From the NCBI GenBank assembly GCA_021464525.1, contig JADRCO010000783.1:1-26503 (forward strand): a DNA stretch of 26,503 nucleotides, in the 5' to 3' direction. The translations under genes were made by a program, and so were the position numbers. The stretch comes from Rhizophagus sp. LPA8_4_AMF. Lineage: Eukaryota > Glomeromycota > Glomeromycetes > Glomerales > Glomeraceae. The notes beneath the pieces are model-generated. The model was not told the DNA's origin, did no database searches, and saw only the letters and a list, made by a program, of their open reading frames with translations. Below, in pieces: positions 1 to 11,341 of this stretch (its first letter is position 1; each line of letters begins with the position of its first letter).

Positions 1-84
1 TAAAATTATTTTTTGTTCGAATTCAAGAAATTATTGGGGAATTAATTTATTTTTTTTTTGATTTTTTTTTTTTTTAAAAAAAAG

Positions 85-2258
85 AAAAATTTTGTTACTT
101 GGCTCTGGTTTCGTTGCTGGTCCCACAGTGGAATATATTTTACGGAGACCAGAAAATCATTTGACTATCGGTATATTATTTATTTGAATCGGATAATTTA
201 TTTTTTATTTTAAAAAATTCTAATTTTTTTTAAAATTTGAAATTGAATTTAGCATGTAGACGAATTGCACTTGCTGAAGCCCTTGCCAAACAATTTTCTC
301 GAGTAAAATCAGAATCAATAGATGTTACAAATGAGAAAGCACTAGATGAGATTGTTTCACGTCATGATTTGGTTATTAGGTAATATACTTTCTTATACTG
401 TCCACAATATTTTTTTACATGTACATATTAATAATATTTTTTTTTTTTTCCTTAGTTTGATCCCATATACAAATCATCCATTGGTTATAAAATCTGCAAT
501 TAAATTCGGAAAAAATGTGGTCACAACTAGTTATGTCTCTCCTGCTATGAGAGAATTTCATGATGCGTAAGATTCCTTTTTCTTTCATCACGATTCTTTT
601 CATTTTTAAATTCAATAATTTTACAATTGTTTATTTATATAGCGCTATAGAAAAGAATTTAACCATATTGAATGAAATTGGTCTCGATCCTGGTAATTAT
701 AACGGAATAATAAATAGAAATGTTTTTAATTTTTTCTTGACTTAATCATATATTCTTTTTCGTGTTTTTTTTTTAGGTATTGATCATTTATATGCGGTGA
801 AAACAATAAATGAAGTTCATGAAGCTGGTGGAAAAGTAAGAATTTAATTGTATATTTATTATTATTTTTTTTTATGTGTGATAAGCCCTTTAATATTTTT
901 TTTATTTTTATTTTTAGATTATATCCTTCATTTCTTATTGTGGTGGTTTACCAGCTCCAGAATGTTCTAATAATCCTCTTGGATATAAATTTAGTTGGTC
1001 ATCTCGTGGTGTTTTATTGGCATTACGAAACAGTGCTAAATTTTATCAAGATGGAAAGGTGAATATAATTGAAATTAAAAAAAAAAAAAATCTTTTTTAA
1101 TTATACAATTTAAATTCATTTATTTAACTTGATTTAGATTGTTGAAATTTCTGGAACTGAATTAATGTCATCTGCGAAACCATATTTCATATATCCAGCT
1201 TTTGCTTTTCTATGTTATCCTAATCGGGATTCTACACCTTTTAAAGAATTTTATAATATTCCAGAAGCTCAAAATATTGTTAGAGGGACATTAAGATATC
1301 AAGGTTTTACGGGTTTCGTTGAAGTATTAGTTAAGATTGGTTTATTAGATGATTCAAATCAAAGTTATTTGCATTTCAATTCACCGGAAATTACTTGGGT
1401 TCGTATATAAATAAATATTTCTTTTTATATATTTTTTTTTTCTAAATTATTTTAATTAAATCTCTCATATATATATATGTATATTTATATATTTTTTAGA
1501 AAGATGTTATTGCCAAAGTGCTTAATACATCAAAAAATACAGAAGAGTAATTAAATCAATTTTTATTTATTAAATTTATTTGCTTTTTTTATCCCGGAAA
1601 AAATAATCGTTCTAATGACTAAAAATTAATAATCTCAGTGAATTAAGGAAAGCTATCAAATCCACTATAGCAGAAAACGAAATAAGCAAAGATGAAATTG
1701 AAAGAATTCTTAAAGGATTTAAATGGCTTGGATTATTCTCAGATAAACCAATTCGTCGTTGTGGTACATTACTTGATACTTTATGTGCTACATTAGAGGA
1801 AAAAATGCAATATGAAGAAGGAGAACGTGATATGGTTATCCTTCAACATAAATTTGAAATTGAATTAAAAGATGGTACAAGGGTATGTTCTTATGTACTT
1901 ATTATATACACGTGCGTGTAAGTCGTATATCGTTTTTACAAATTTTTTATCCTTTAGGAAACTTGGACATCAACATTATTGGAATATGGAAAACCACCAG
2001 GACCATCCGCAATGTCTACATTGGTTGGGATACCATGTGGTATTGCTGCTCAATTAATATTAGATGGTAATTTTTTAATAATTTTTTAATGTATGTAAAA
2101 ATAAAATGCAGTTACTTAAATTTTTTTTTTTTAAAAAAAAAAAAATAGGTGTGATTAAGAAGAAGGGTGTTTTGGCACCTTATACTCCAGAAATTAATAA
2201 TCCTATTATTGCAGAATTAGAAAAGGAAGGAATTAAAGTCAAAGAAGAAAAGTTATAA
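85..2258 (+). CDS. LYS9: Saccharopine dehydrogenase (glutamate-forming), saccharopine reductase; 5' end outside window
   Basis: This enzyme condenses aminoadipate semialdehyde with glutamate to give saccharopine, the penultimate step of fungal lysine synthesis. Exons: 85-170, 253-379, 456-566, 643-692, 777-835, 918-1058, 1138-1398, 1500-1546, 1639-1882, 1958-2066, 2149-2258 (stop TAA 2256-2258). They encode 447 residues, almost the length of yeast Lys9 (446). The Rossmann start [18 protein letters not shown] is followed by [83 protein letters not shown] and LAPYTPEIN, all matching the family. No ATG lies in frame before residue 1 of exon 85-170, and that exon opens with one base of a split codon after a T-rich stretch ending in AG, so a tiny first exon lies upstream of the window. 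The intron after 1398 uses a GTTCGT donor. AATAAA-like signals follow near 2300-2320. Confidence 0.95.
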
Positions 2259-2598
2259 AATAATTTATTTATACGTGTAGGAAAAAAAGCATGATGTAAA
2301 TAATTAATAAAACTAATAAAACTTCTTTTTTTATTTGTACGTAAATTTTAAAAATAATTTGAATTTCTTATAACTATCCAAAATTATTTGTTAAAAATAA
2401 ATAACTATTTTAATCTAAAATACTTTTTTTAGCATGCATACAAAAATTGTTTTTATGAGCACGGATGGTTTTTAAGACTCAAATTTAATTAATATGTAAA
2501 AACGAAAAATAAAAAAAAATACAATAATAAATAATGACAATTAAAAATAACCCAATTAATAACAACCAATCAACAACAAAAAAAACGATAATAATACT
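2259..2598. other. Convergent 3' spacer between LYS9 and AP-3 delta
   Basis: About 340 bp of AT-rich sequence between two converging genes. It holds possible polyadenylation signals for LYS9 (repeated aataaaact near 2300-2320). I see no gene or RNA in it. Confidence 0.6.
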
Positions 2599-5500
2599 TT
2601 AAAGTTTTTCATTAAACATATTATCTATCTCTCTAACTAACCCATCCAAAAATGCTTGATCCGTACATTTAAGTTCAACCTTTATATTGAATTTACCATT
2701 ATCATTGCCCAATTCATCAATAAAAAATTTTGCTAATCCTGCAACTTGATACCCTTGTACACTTTTACCATAAATAGTTATGGCGGAAGATACTACTTCA
2801 ACTATATGTGTACCAGTTGCTATAGTTGTTAATCTTATTGATTCGTCTTGAAACATTTGTTCAAAAGTACGATCATTTGGACTTAATTGAATTAGAGTTG
2901 TAGCAGAGAAAGGGAAACTTGATGTTTGTGAGACAGTTGTTCTAAATTGTTCTGGATTAATTTTAGGAATATTAAGCATAAATATTGATAACGGTAATTC
3001 AAGTTTGATAGGTATATTGTGATTTGTCGTTTCTTCTTCATCGGATGACTAAAAGCATAAAAGTTAGAATTATTTTTTGGTTTTTTTTTGGATTAGCAAA
3101 TATAAAAGATTTTAAATTACCTGTGTTGAATAAGCTAAATTTCCTGTTACGCTTAAACCCACACCTACTATTCCCAAAACTCTAAACTCAATAGTCATCT
3201 CTTTTTGTTCATCACTTTGTAATTCACCTACTTCTAATAATGCATTATCAAATTGAATGTCCGATGTGGATTCAAAAGTAAACGATAATTCGGTTAAACT
3301 TTTATTTGATACTTTGCTTCGAATAGTGTAATCAGCGATAAGAGTAGGTGGTTCATTTGTAATTTCAGTTGTTGTTCCTAAATGTAATATATAAGACTAA
3401 AAAAAAGATTTAAATTAACATTGAAAAGAAACAACACATTTAAGGTACAGTAAAAAACTTCTGACTTGTTTAGTTGCTAAATAAATCAATAAAAAAACCT
3501 ACAATATATAAATCGTCTGTATCTAACAAAGTCTTGGCTTGCGTTCTTCTGATTCCATTCGATTCACTCATATTTTGGATGTTTTCGGATGTTTCGGATA
3601 TTTCTTGTTCAGAAGTCAACTTTTTCTTTGATTTCTTGAATATTAAAGAAAAAAAATAAATTAAAAAAATTTTTTTTTTTTATCATAGACAATTTAAAAA
3701 CTCGCAATAAGATAAAATACCTTCTGACTAGTTTTCTTGCTCTTTTTCTTGGGGTTTGTTTCTTCTGTGTTCTTTTTCTTTAAAACCTTCTTCTTTTTAT
3801 TAGGTTCCTCCTCCTTAGTTTTTGATACAGACTTTGATGATGTCTTTGTTGTAGTTTTTGAAGAACCAGATTTTGACTTGGAATTTTCACTCTGAAAAAA
3901 TTAACTTATAACTCAATCTATATACTTTTTTTTCAAGTAGATATTTTATTTCTTACCTTGTTTTTATTTAAACGAGCTTCTTCTGCCATTCTAGTTCTTC
4001 TTTCTTCTAATAATTTTCTCGATCTCTCCTCCTCTCTTCTCCTTACTTCTTCGGGACTTAAATAAATCGCCATTTGTGGGAAATGTTCATCCTCTCTTAA
4101 GGGAGTCGATAAATCAACACTAGATACACCAGAATAATCAAAATCTAGAATACCCTTATTTTTTTCCGAAATGTTCCAAGTTGATTGACGAATGTTATTA
4201 CTCTTAGAATCTTTTTCATCATCAGATAAAGTAGCATTCTCTGGCATTTCACCAATGTCAGTATAAATAACCGGGGGTATTGATGGTGGTGAAGGCGATC
4301 GTCGATTCTCTTTTTTGTTTCCTTTTGACTTTCTCGATTTTCCAGAATATCTTTTTGCTAAAAAATAGTAACAAAAATTTAACACAATAAGTCGATACAC
4401 AAACTAAAAAAAGAAAAATATGTAACGAATGTCTAACATTTGAAATCGAAATCATCCATAGTTAAACGAACTACCGGTATTGAATCTACATCAATTTCTT
4501 CGGTTTTAAGTGAAGATAATTCATCAGGTCTTCCATCAGATCTTAATCTTTTTAATGGACTTTTATCATCAACATTAATATAATATGGATCATTCTTGAT
4601 ACGTTCCCTTCGTTCGTTGCGACGCTACAATTTATAATGAAATATGATGTATAACATAAAATTCAATATCATATCAAAAAGAATTGTATTAATCGTGTTA
4701 CATACTTTTTCACGAATTTCTTCATTATCTTCACTTTCATATCCATTTTTCCTTCCATTTTTTCTTCTTCTTCTTCTACCGACAGTGGCACCATTGCCAT
4801 CTGAAAATATTAAATCTCCACTTCCACCAAACGTTTGACCATAACCATATCCATAACTTTCCTCCTCTTCTTCACTCTCATTATTTTCTGATTCAGGTAA
4901 TGGTTCATTAATCCAAGCGTCTAAATCAAGTCCCTCTGGTACAGGAACTTTCTTTTGCGCTTTAGGAGCGACAGGATTAAGTTCAAAAGAGAAGAAAAGA
5001 GGCGAAAGCTCAGTGATTATTGTAGGGGCTTTCTGGGAAGAATAACCATTTTCTTTTAGATCATTCTCTTCATTAATCAAATTTTGATGGATAATAAAAA
5101 ATATTTCGCGTGTATTATATGCCTAATAAACAATGATAGCATGAACTAATATTTTAGGTGTCGATGAGATTTAAAGGAATAAATTTATCTTATTACACGT
5201 AATTAATATTGAAAATAAATATACCCTTTCTTGCACCTCCAAATCTGTACAAGAACTAAACATTCCAATTTTATCCTTCAATTTAGCAGTTATCTGTATT
5301 AATTCTTGTTTAGCATCATCGTCCCAATTGTAAACAAGACTATTTGCCCAATATGCATAGATTTTCATGACCGCGTGAACATACACAGCTTGAACATTAT
5401 GCGAAAGCTTGGTAACGCCAGGTTGAACAAGAAATTCTATTGTCTCGATCGGCTTTTCCAAATAACTATAATAAATAAATCGTTAAATAAAAAAGTGCTG

Positions 5501-7628
5501 CAATTATTTATATATAATTTATATAATAAACCTGCAATATTCTCCAGAGATCCATGCCGCGGCGTAAAGTACTTCGGCATTTGAATCCGGTAGCTTACAA
5601 TTTTCTAAAAGATTTGAATCCGAAATCAATCGTTGCTAAAAAAATAAATAAATTATCAATATAATTAAATTTTTAATTAAACAAATAAAAAATCTTACTA
5701 AAATCACCTACCATAGTCTTAACACAATATTGTCGTACACTTTTAACACGAACACCAACATCCATTATTTGTTGAGTTAATATTTCACCAACCTTTACCC
5801 CACTTACATAGGTCAAATCAACCAAGACAGCAATGTACCATTCAAAATTCGTGATATTACTATAAGAATTTTGTGAACATATATATATTATACGATTTAT
5901 AATATCAGATCGATAAGCGGGTTCAAGTAGTGTTAATGGAGGTGGATAACTTGTTGTGGGATCGGAATTACTTGATGGTAAAAGGTGAGACATTAGACGT
6001 TTGACAATGTCCGTACAATTTTTTTTGTTAACCTTTATAATATAGAAATAATAAGTAAGTAAACATTATATAAACATAAATGATTTTCCAAAATTATTTC
6101 TTACCATGCCAACTACTAAATCTAAAGCGCGTAATCTAATACTAATGTCAGGATCATCAATACATTTCAAAATGATATCTTTATGTTCTGAAACTAATTT
6201 TGGATGAGTTGGCAGAATTTTAGCTAATGCCAAAAGCCCAACATATTTCACTTGACAGAATAAAGTAAAATAAAATTTAGAATTTAATAATTCTATCACA
6301 CAAAATAACAATAGTTATATATAAACATACGGTTTTGATCTGTATCCTCCAGAAATATTCTCAACTTATTTACACACATAGCAGCCAATGAATCGGAATT
6401 TCCACCCAAATTCAGCATTCCACCCGTTATGACAGTATGTATACATTCGTATAACAGTGACATGGCATGTGTTGTCTGGATATGTTGTGTAATTGGTGGT
6501 AATAATTTTTTTGCAAGTCTAGGTTCAAGTGGGGTTAATGCTCCAAACTGAAAAAAATTTTGGATTTATTTATATTGTTGAACAATTGTTGAATACATAA
6601 ATTAAAATGTTATTTAAAATCTTCGATATATTACCAATTTAATAATCTTGATAAGCATCCAATTATTTGTCGATGTATTTAATATACTGAACAATTGTGG
6701 AGCAAGTGATAAATAATTTTTTGGATTCTTCCTTGCCAATTCACATATTACATTTACAACAGCACATGCAACCGCTTTGAAGTATAATAAAAAAAAAATA
6801 ATTATTAATAATTTTAAATATCATACAAAATATCAAATTCAACATACATGGATCAGGATCATCTATTTTCTCTTTTAATCTTGGAAAACTTAATCTCAGA
6901 GCTTCGGGAAATTTAAGGAAAAGTTTATATAAAACGAGAACAACTTTCTTCCTCACATAAGGACGAGAATGGTTAAGCATTGAAACCAAATCTTGACATA
7001 AATCACGAGCAAGGTCTGGTGTTACTATATGGGCTAAGCCATTAAGTGCAACTCCTACTTCAAGATGATTTCCTGAAGCAAGATCCTATTAAATTAAACC
7101 ATTATTTACTAAGCTTATTTTCGATCATTAAAAATAATAAATTTTTTACCTTTTTCAAAAGATTTGTTGTTAACATTAACACATCAGTATCTTGTCGAAA
7201 TGACTGTGTAGCAGCTAAGTACCCTATTCGTTTCTGAAGGAATTTTGCTGAGGACATAACTTCAACAACATGAAATGACGCCCAAGACATATCATATCCG
7301 AGCATTTGAAGCTACAAGTAGAATCAAGAAATAACTTAGAATGTTTAATAAGCTATGAGCAAAGAATTCTTGATTTAAAAACTTTTTTCTTTTAAATCAA
7401 AAACATGCTCACGAAAAAAAACTTTGATTCACGAGTTTAACGAACTCACTATGACAACTTGACCGAACGTACATAAGTTAACTTCGAAATAGCTACTGCT
7501 TTTACGTCAGGGTCATTACTTTTAACCTCTTGACGAATTTCTTGTAGGCAAGCAGCAATATATTTTTGTTCATTTTTCTTATTAGTGCGAATACCGCGAA
7601 TTAAGTCCGTTAATGTCTTTTCAAACAT
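2599..7628 (-). CDS. APL5: AP-3 complex subunit delta (delta-adaptin) with full C-terminal ear
   Basis: Large subunit of the AP-3 adaptor, which sorts cargo from Golgi/endosomes to the vacuole or lysosome. Sixteen exons on the minus strand: 7473-7628, 7150-7311, 6848-7085, 6635-6774, 6331-6547, 6105-6250, 5712-6032, 5532-5635, 5225-5465, 4706-5122, 4438-4624, 3957-4357, 3721-3891, 3503-3634, 3121-3396, 2599-3048. The sum is 3759 nt, i.e. 1252 residues and stop. Residues 1 to about 575 form the adaptin HEAT trunk (MFEKTLTDLIRGIR, LGYDMSWASFHVVEVMSS, RKKVVLVLYKLFLKFPEALR, NFEWYIAVLVDLT). The linker carries ELNPVAPKAQKKVPVPEGLD and DAWINEPLPES, then an acidic/basic hinge with EMPENATLSDDE, as in animal AP3D1. 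A Lys-rich stretch precedes the ear (about 1011-1252; IATGTHIVEVVSSAITIYGK). The start at 7628 gives the conserved MFEK N-terminus; an in-frame ATG 10 codons upstream (7658) is less likely. One intron (donor at 4437) begins GTTAGA. Confidence 0.95.
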
Positions 7629-7903
7629 TTCAAAGTTAAAGAAAGGATAACTAATCAACTACACCATCTAATAACTTTTTTTCCATTTTGCCAATCAGGA
7701 TTTCAATCTTGGATCATTTATTTGTCACATTCCTATGTTGTGATAATTAATGCAGTTCGCGGTTAATCATTAACATCAGGGATGAATGGTGTAACATTCA
7801 AACGGGCATGATCCTGCATAAAAAATTCTTTGCTGATCTTTCCTCCTCGATATCTTTTAATTATAGTCCTTTGTAAATTGAAGCCTCAACGTAAATTCAA
7901 ATT
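7629..7903. promoter_or_regulatory. Divergent promoter region of AP-3 delta and EMC5
   Basis: The 275 bp between the two start codons must contain the 5' leaders and promoters of both genes. A CCAAT box (plus strand, 7691-7695, within gccaatcagga) is visible. No clear TATA box can be assigned against the AT-rich background. Confidence 0.45.
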
Positions 7904-8478
7904 ATGTCAACAGTCTCAATAGGAAAAATACTGGGATGGATAGGCTTTATTACACTTATTCATTCCACATATTCTACTTATGAACGTATGTTTTTTAAAA
8001 ACGAGATCTTTTATTAAACAAACAGGAGAAATCATTAAATAAATCTATGCTTTTTTTTAGATCTATCATATCTAAAAGCTGTTGAAAAGGTTCCAAATGA
8101 TATGCCAATTGAGGTATTTTTGCATAGTGTTTATAATAAGCATTTCTTTAAATTCTTGATTAAGAAGTATTTTTATTTATTATAAATAGATTACAGTTGA
8201 ATGTTTTTTTTCTGTAATAATCTTTGCAATTAGTGTAATATTAGTAGCGGGTCCTTTAAAACCTATATTAATGAAAAGCGAAATGGTGAAAAAGTAATTA
8301 AACTTTTGATTTATAACTATTATATATTTTTATTATATTGATCATTAACTAATTTTTTTAAAAAATACTATTTTTATTTTCTCTCAAAAGGTCCATTGAC
8401 AAAGTTGATACGCGCCCTTCTTTCAATACTTTTAATCATCGAGGTAGGATAATTAAATCATCATTGGATATAAAATAA
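7904..8478 (+). CDS. EMC5: ER membrane protein complex subunit 5 (MMGT1 family)
   Basis: EMC5 is a small core subunit of the ER membrane complex, which inserts tail-anchored and multipass proteins into the ER membrane. Exons 7904-7985, 8061-8113, 8190-8293 and 8391-8478 total 327 nt, giving 108 residues (human MMGT1 131, so slightly short). Two membrane segments are seen: about residues 8-24 (ILGWIGFITLIHSTYSTYE) and 45-66 (ITVECFFSVIIFAISVIL). The family signature at the C-terminus is present as RPSFNTFNHRGRII, and the conserved P-I-E-I region before the second helix also fits (PNDMPIEITVEC). Introns are 75-97 bp with T-rich acceptors. A GTAGGA inside the last exon (8444) could be a donor, but reading on gives the conserved HRGR and a nearby stop. 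Confidence 0.9.
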
Positions 8479-8690
8479 TATTTACTATAATTTTTCTCTT
8501 AATAAAATTTTTGAAGATAAATTTTTATGTATGAACATTAGTAATTAGCGATAATTGTTTTTGTTATAAGAGATAAGATTGAGTTATTTAAATAATTTTA
8601 AATATGTGTAAAAAATTAAACCAACCAAAAAAAAAACTAAAAAGGAAAAAAGAAAAAAGAAAAGTAATCAAACCTAATAAATAAAAAATA
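8479..8690. other. Convergent 3' spacer
   Basis: AT-rich spacer of about 210 bp between the stop codons of EMC5 and the unidentified basic protein. No further feature is seen. Confidence 0.5.
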
Positions 8691-9726
8691 CTATTCATCT
8701 GAACTGCTACTTCCATGTTTAAGAAATTCTGATAACCGCACAGGAGTATCTCCTCTATGCTCTTCATGAATTTTGTGTTTATTCTTGTGTTTCTTTTTAA
8801 TAAAATAAACAAGGTTAATATTATTAAAATTTTTAAAATTTAAGAAAAAAAACCCAACCTTATGAGAATGCCGATGATGATGATGATTATGGTGATGATG
8901 GTGGTGCTTCTTATCTTCTTCATTGCCCATTTTATCTTCGGAATCTGCTGCAGATTCATAAGCACCTGATTCTATGCTACTACTCTTACGTTTTAAGCGT
9001 TTATCATGTTTTTTCCGATCATGGTGTTTATGCTAAATATTAAATAAAACCCATGCGAGAGAAGCCTCGTCAGAATTATGAACTACTGTGGAAAATAAAA
9101 GAAATGGCCTACAAATTTTCTTATGAGAACGAAAAAACTTTTTTTTTGATAACAACCTTCTCTGTACGCTCGCCTCTATCTTTTTCATCTGTTCGATGTT
9201 GATTACGCTTCTCGTAATTTTCATCGTCTTCATCGCTTCTATAATATTCATCACTAAAATTTCTTCTTTCGACGGGACTTCTAGTAGGACTTTCTTCACT
9301 TTTACTTCGTCTTCTTTTATGATCACGATCACGATCACGAGGGGAAGAATGACGACGATAATGATTATGTTTTTTTCTTTTCTTTTTATTTAAAGAACTA
9401 CCTAATCCTTTTAGTTTAGCTTCTCTTTCTTCATCCAATTTTTTTCGATATTTAGCTAGGTCATATTCCGAAAATTGTGGACCATCAACTTCTGATTTTA
9501 ATTTACGAAATTCGTCCCTCGAAGAAAAGAAAAATTAAAATAGCAAACCAACAATATAAGGCAAGATTGGGTTGCAATAAGGGACACAGAATGAGTAACA
9601 TTTAATGAAAAATTGTTTTATTGGAAAAAAGAAAAAGAGAAACATGGATTGTTACCATGTCATTCCTCCTTTTTTGCGAGCATCAATGTATTCGCGTATT
9701 GTTCCACCTCGTTCATTGTTCGCCAT
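8691..9726 (-). CDS. Unidentified Lys/Arg/Ser/His-rich protein, probably nuclear
   Basis: Four exons, 9656-9726, 9157-9517, 8859-9032 and 8691-8792, add to 708 nt and 235 residues. I do not recognise the family. The N-terminus is ordered-looking: MANNERGGTIREYIDARKKG, then GMTWDEFRKLKSEVDGPQFS and a charged helix EYDLAKYRKKLDEEREAKL. The middle is low-complexity with RS/RD/SP clusters (RRHSSPRDRDRDHKRRRSKS, SPTRSPVERR), then a poly-histidine stretch (HHHHHHNHHHHRHSH). The C-terminus returns to a specific-looking tail, DTPVRLSEFLKHGSSSSDE. RS/RD-rich and His-repeat proteins of this kind are often nuclear-speckle or splicing associated; that is inference. Two of its three introns use GTT donors (GTTGTT at 9156, GTTGGG at 8858), so those junctions are less certain than the frame suggests. 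Confidence 0.75.
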
Positions 9727-10960
9727 ATTTCGTATAGTTATAAAAAAAATTCACAAAAGAATTTTAGACGATGGGAGAAAAACCATATTTATCAGGTTGA
9801 TTTTCCAAACACATGATCATGGAATATCAAAGAATATCTGATTTGCGAAATGTTTTGCGGGCCGTGCTATCGTGCATAATGTTACGCTTGTTAATGCGAC
9901 AATTTTATTGGTCAGTTAAATTAAAATAATTTGAAGGGTACAGTATTTTTAATTATGAAAAAATGGAATTTATATAACGCAACAAACCAACAATGGAAAT
10001 AAAAATTTTTTTATAATACAAAAAATAAATAAAGCAAAAGTATTGTATGATTATTAAAGAAAAAGAGAGGAAGAGAGGAATACTACTGTTTCTGAATTAT
10101 ATAATTTATATAGGATCACATTTACGATCATAATTTAGAGGATAAGGGAATATATGCATGAAATTAACTATCGTAATTGAACAAGATCTAATACCTCTTG
10201 CTCTTAAAGAGATAAAGAGGAAAGGGAAATAAATAAATTAACTGAATAATGAAAGAAGAATAGAATCATGTTAAAACTTACAACAATATAATGTGAAAGG
10301 GGTATAGAAGAAAAAGCATAATACAATAAAACCCATAGAAAATAACAAACCAATTAATACAAAAAAATAAAAAAAAATAAATAAATAAGTAAAATGTCAA
10401 TATATATATAAAATTAGGAGCAAGAGGAAAAGTTAGCATAATAATTAAACTACATAATATAATGATGCATGATTATAAAGGATTTAGCTCAACACGATAA
10501 TAATGTTACGAAATGGTCCTTTTTTTATCGCAATTTTTTAAAAAACCAATTCTATTATTATTTTTTTTTTTTTTCAAATAAAAGGAAAATTTGCATCAAA
10601 AAGATCTATTAAATAACATATAATAATTCAAATATAAATATATATTATTTTTCCTTTATATTTTATACAATGTAATATTAAAAGAGAGGTACATTGCCTT
10701 TCCAGAAGGAACGTAACTCGCATGTAAAAGAAAAAATTTTTTTTTTTGAAGGGGGAGTTACGACCTTTTTGAAAGGATGCACCCTCCCTTAATGACCAAT
10801 TCCCTGATGTCATTACTAGTAAAGAAGATACAATAATATTGGGCTTATGCAAGAGAGAATGTGTAATACAATATAAAATGTTGTTGATGAAGAAAAAATT
10901 AAAAAAAAAATATTATTAATAAACCCATGAACTAATATATTACCAAACGGGACTTTTTTT
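9727..10960. other. Long intergenic region; promoter of the basic protein gene and 3' flank of G-gamma
   Basis: About 1.2 kb without a supported gene. An inverted CCAAT box (attgg at 9907-9911, CCAAT on the minus strand) lies about 180 bp upstream of the basic protein start and may belong to its promoter. A more GC-rich patch, gcgggccgtgctatcg, lies near 9858. The stretch 10,060-10,450 is purine-rich. An imperfect hairpin (cctcttgctctt / agataaagagg) lies at 10,193-10,221. Short open frames around 10,630-10,850 show no family features. Confidence 0.5.
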
Positions 10961-11341
10961 TTACATAATTATACAAGTACAGCCACCGCAACCACCACCG
11001 GATGGTGCGTAAGGATCATCTCGTTTATCAACTGGTCCCCAAACAGATGGTACTAGGAAGTCCCTAGTATTCTTACAATATCGGATTAAACTACGTTCCA
11101 GTGGCGATAAATGTAAAATGATTAGTTATGAAATAATTGATATTTGTTCCATCCCCGCTAATTCTCATAAATATTCTTTAATACTATCTCGAAGCAATCC
11201 AACCAGATAATTATCCTACCTAGTACTAGCTTCACTAACTCGTACTCGGGGACGATCTAGATCCTCACGAAGTCTTTGATTAAGTTCCACCAGCCGGCGA
11301 TATTTCGTTTCTTGCATTCCAATCTGTTTATGTCTATGCAT
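10961..11341 (-). CDS. Heterotrimeric G-protein gamma subunit (fungal type)
   Basis: G-gamma pairs with G-beta to form the membrane-anchored signalling dimer of pheromone or nutrient pathways. Exons 11220-11341 and 10961-11090, joined across a 129-bp intron, give 252 nt and 83 residues. The helix [20 protein letters not shown] leads into [18 protein letters not shown] and the very well conserved [20 protein letters not shown] of fungal gamma subunits. It ends [13 protein letters not shown]80-I-I-M is a CaaX box with terminal Met, which favours farnesylation, and C75 and C78 are candidate palmitoylation sites. The start at 11341 is the first in-frame ATG. AAACAG just inside the reading frame could instead be an acceptor for an upstream exon, so the first seven or so residues are less certain. 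Confidence 0.92.

Noticed and set aside
16-26. GTTCGAATTC resembling a tRNA T-arm
   Set aside because: No matching acceptor, D or anticodon arms can be checked because the upstream part lies outside the window, and the following bases do not pair.
7629-7658. Upstream in-frame ATG adding ten residues to AP-3 delta
   Set aside because: The conserved N-terminus is MFEKTLTDL-type (human MFDKNLQDL), and the extra residues ISYPFFNFE show no similarity.
8444-8478. GTAGGA as a fifth splice donor in EMC5
   Set aside because: Reading on gives the conserved FNHRGR motif and a stop at a normal family length.
10628-10852. Minus-strand frame of 74 codons
   Set aside because: Low-complexity AT-driven composition, no domain and no fitting splice partners.
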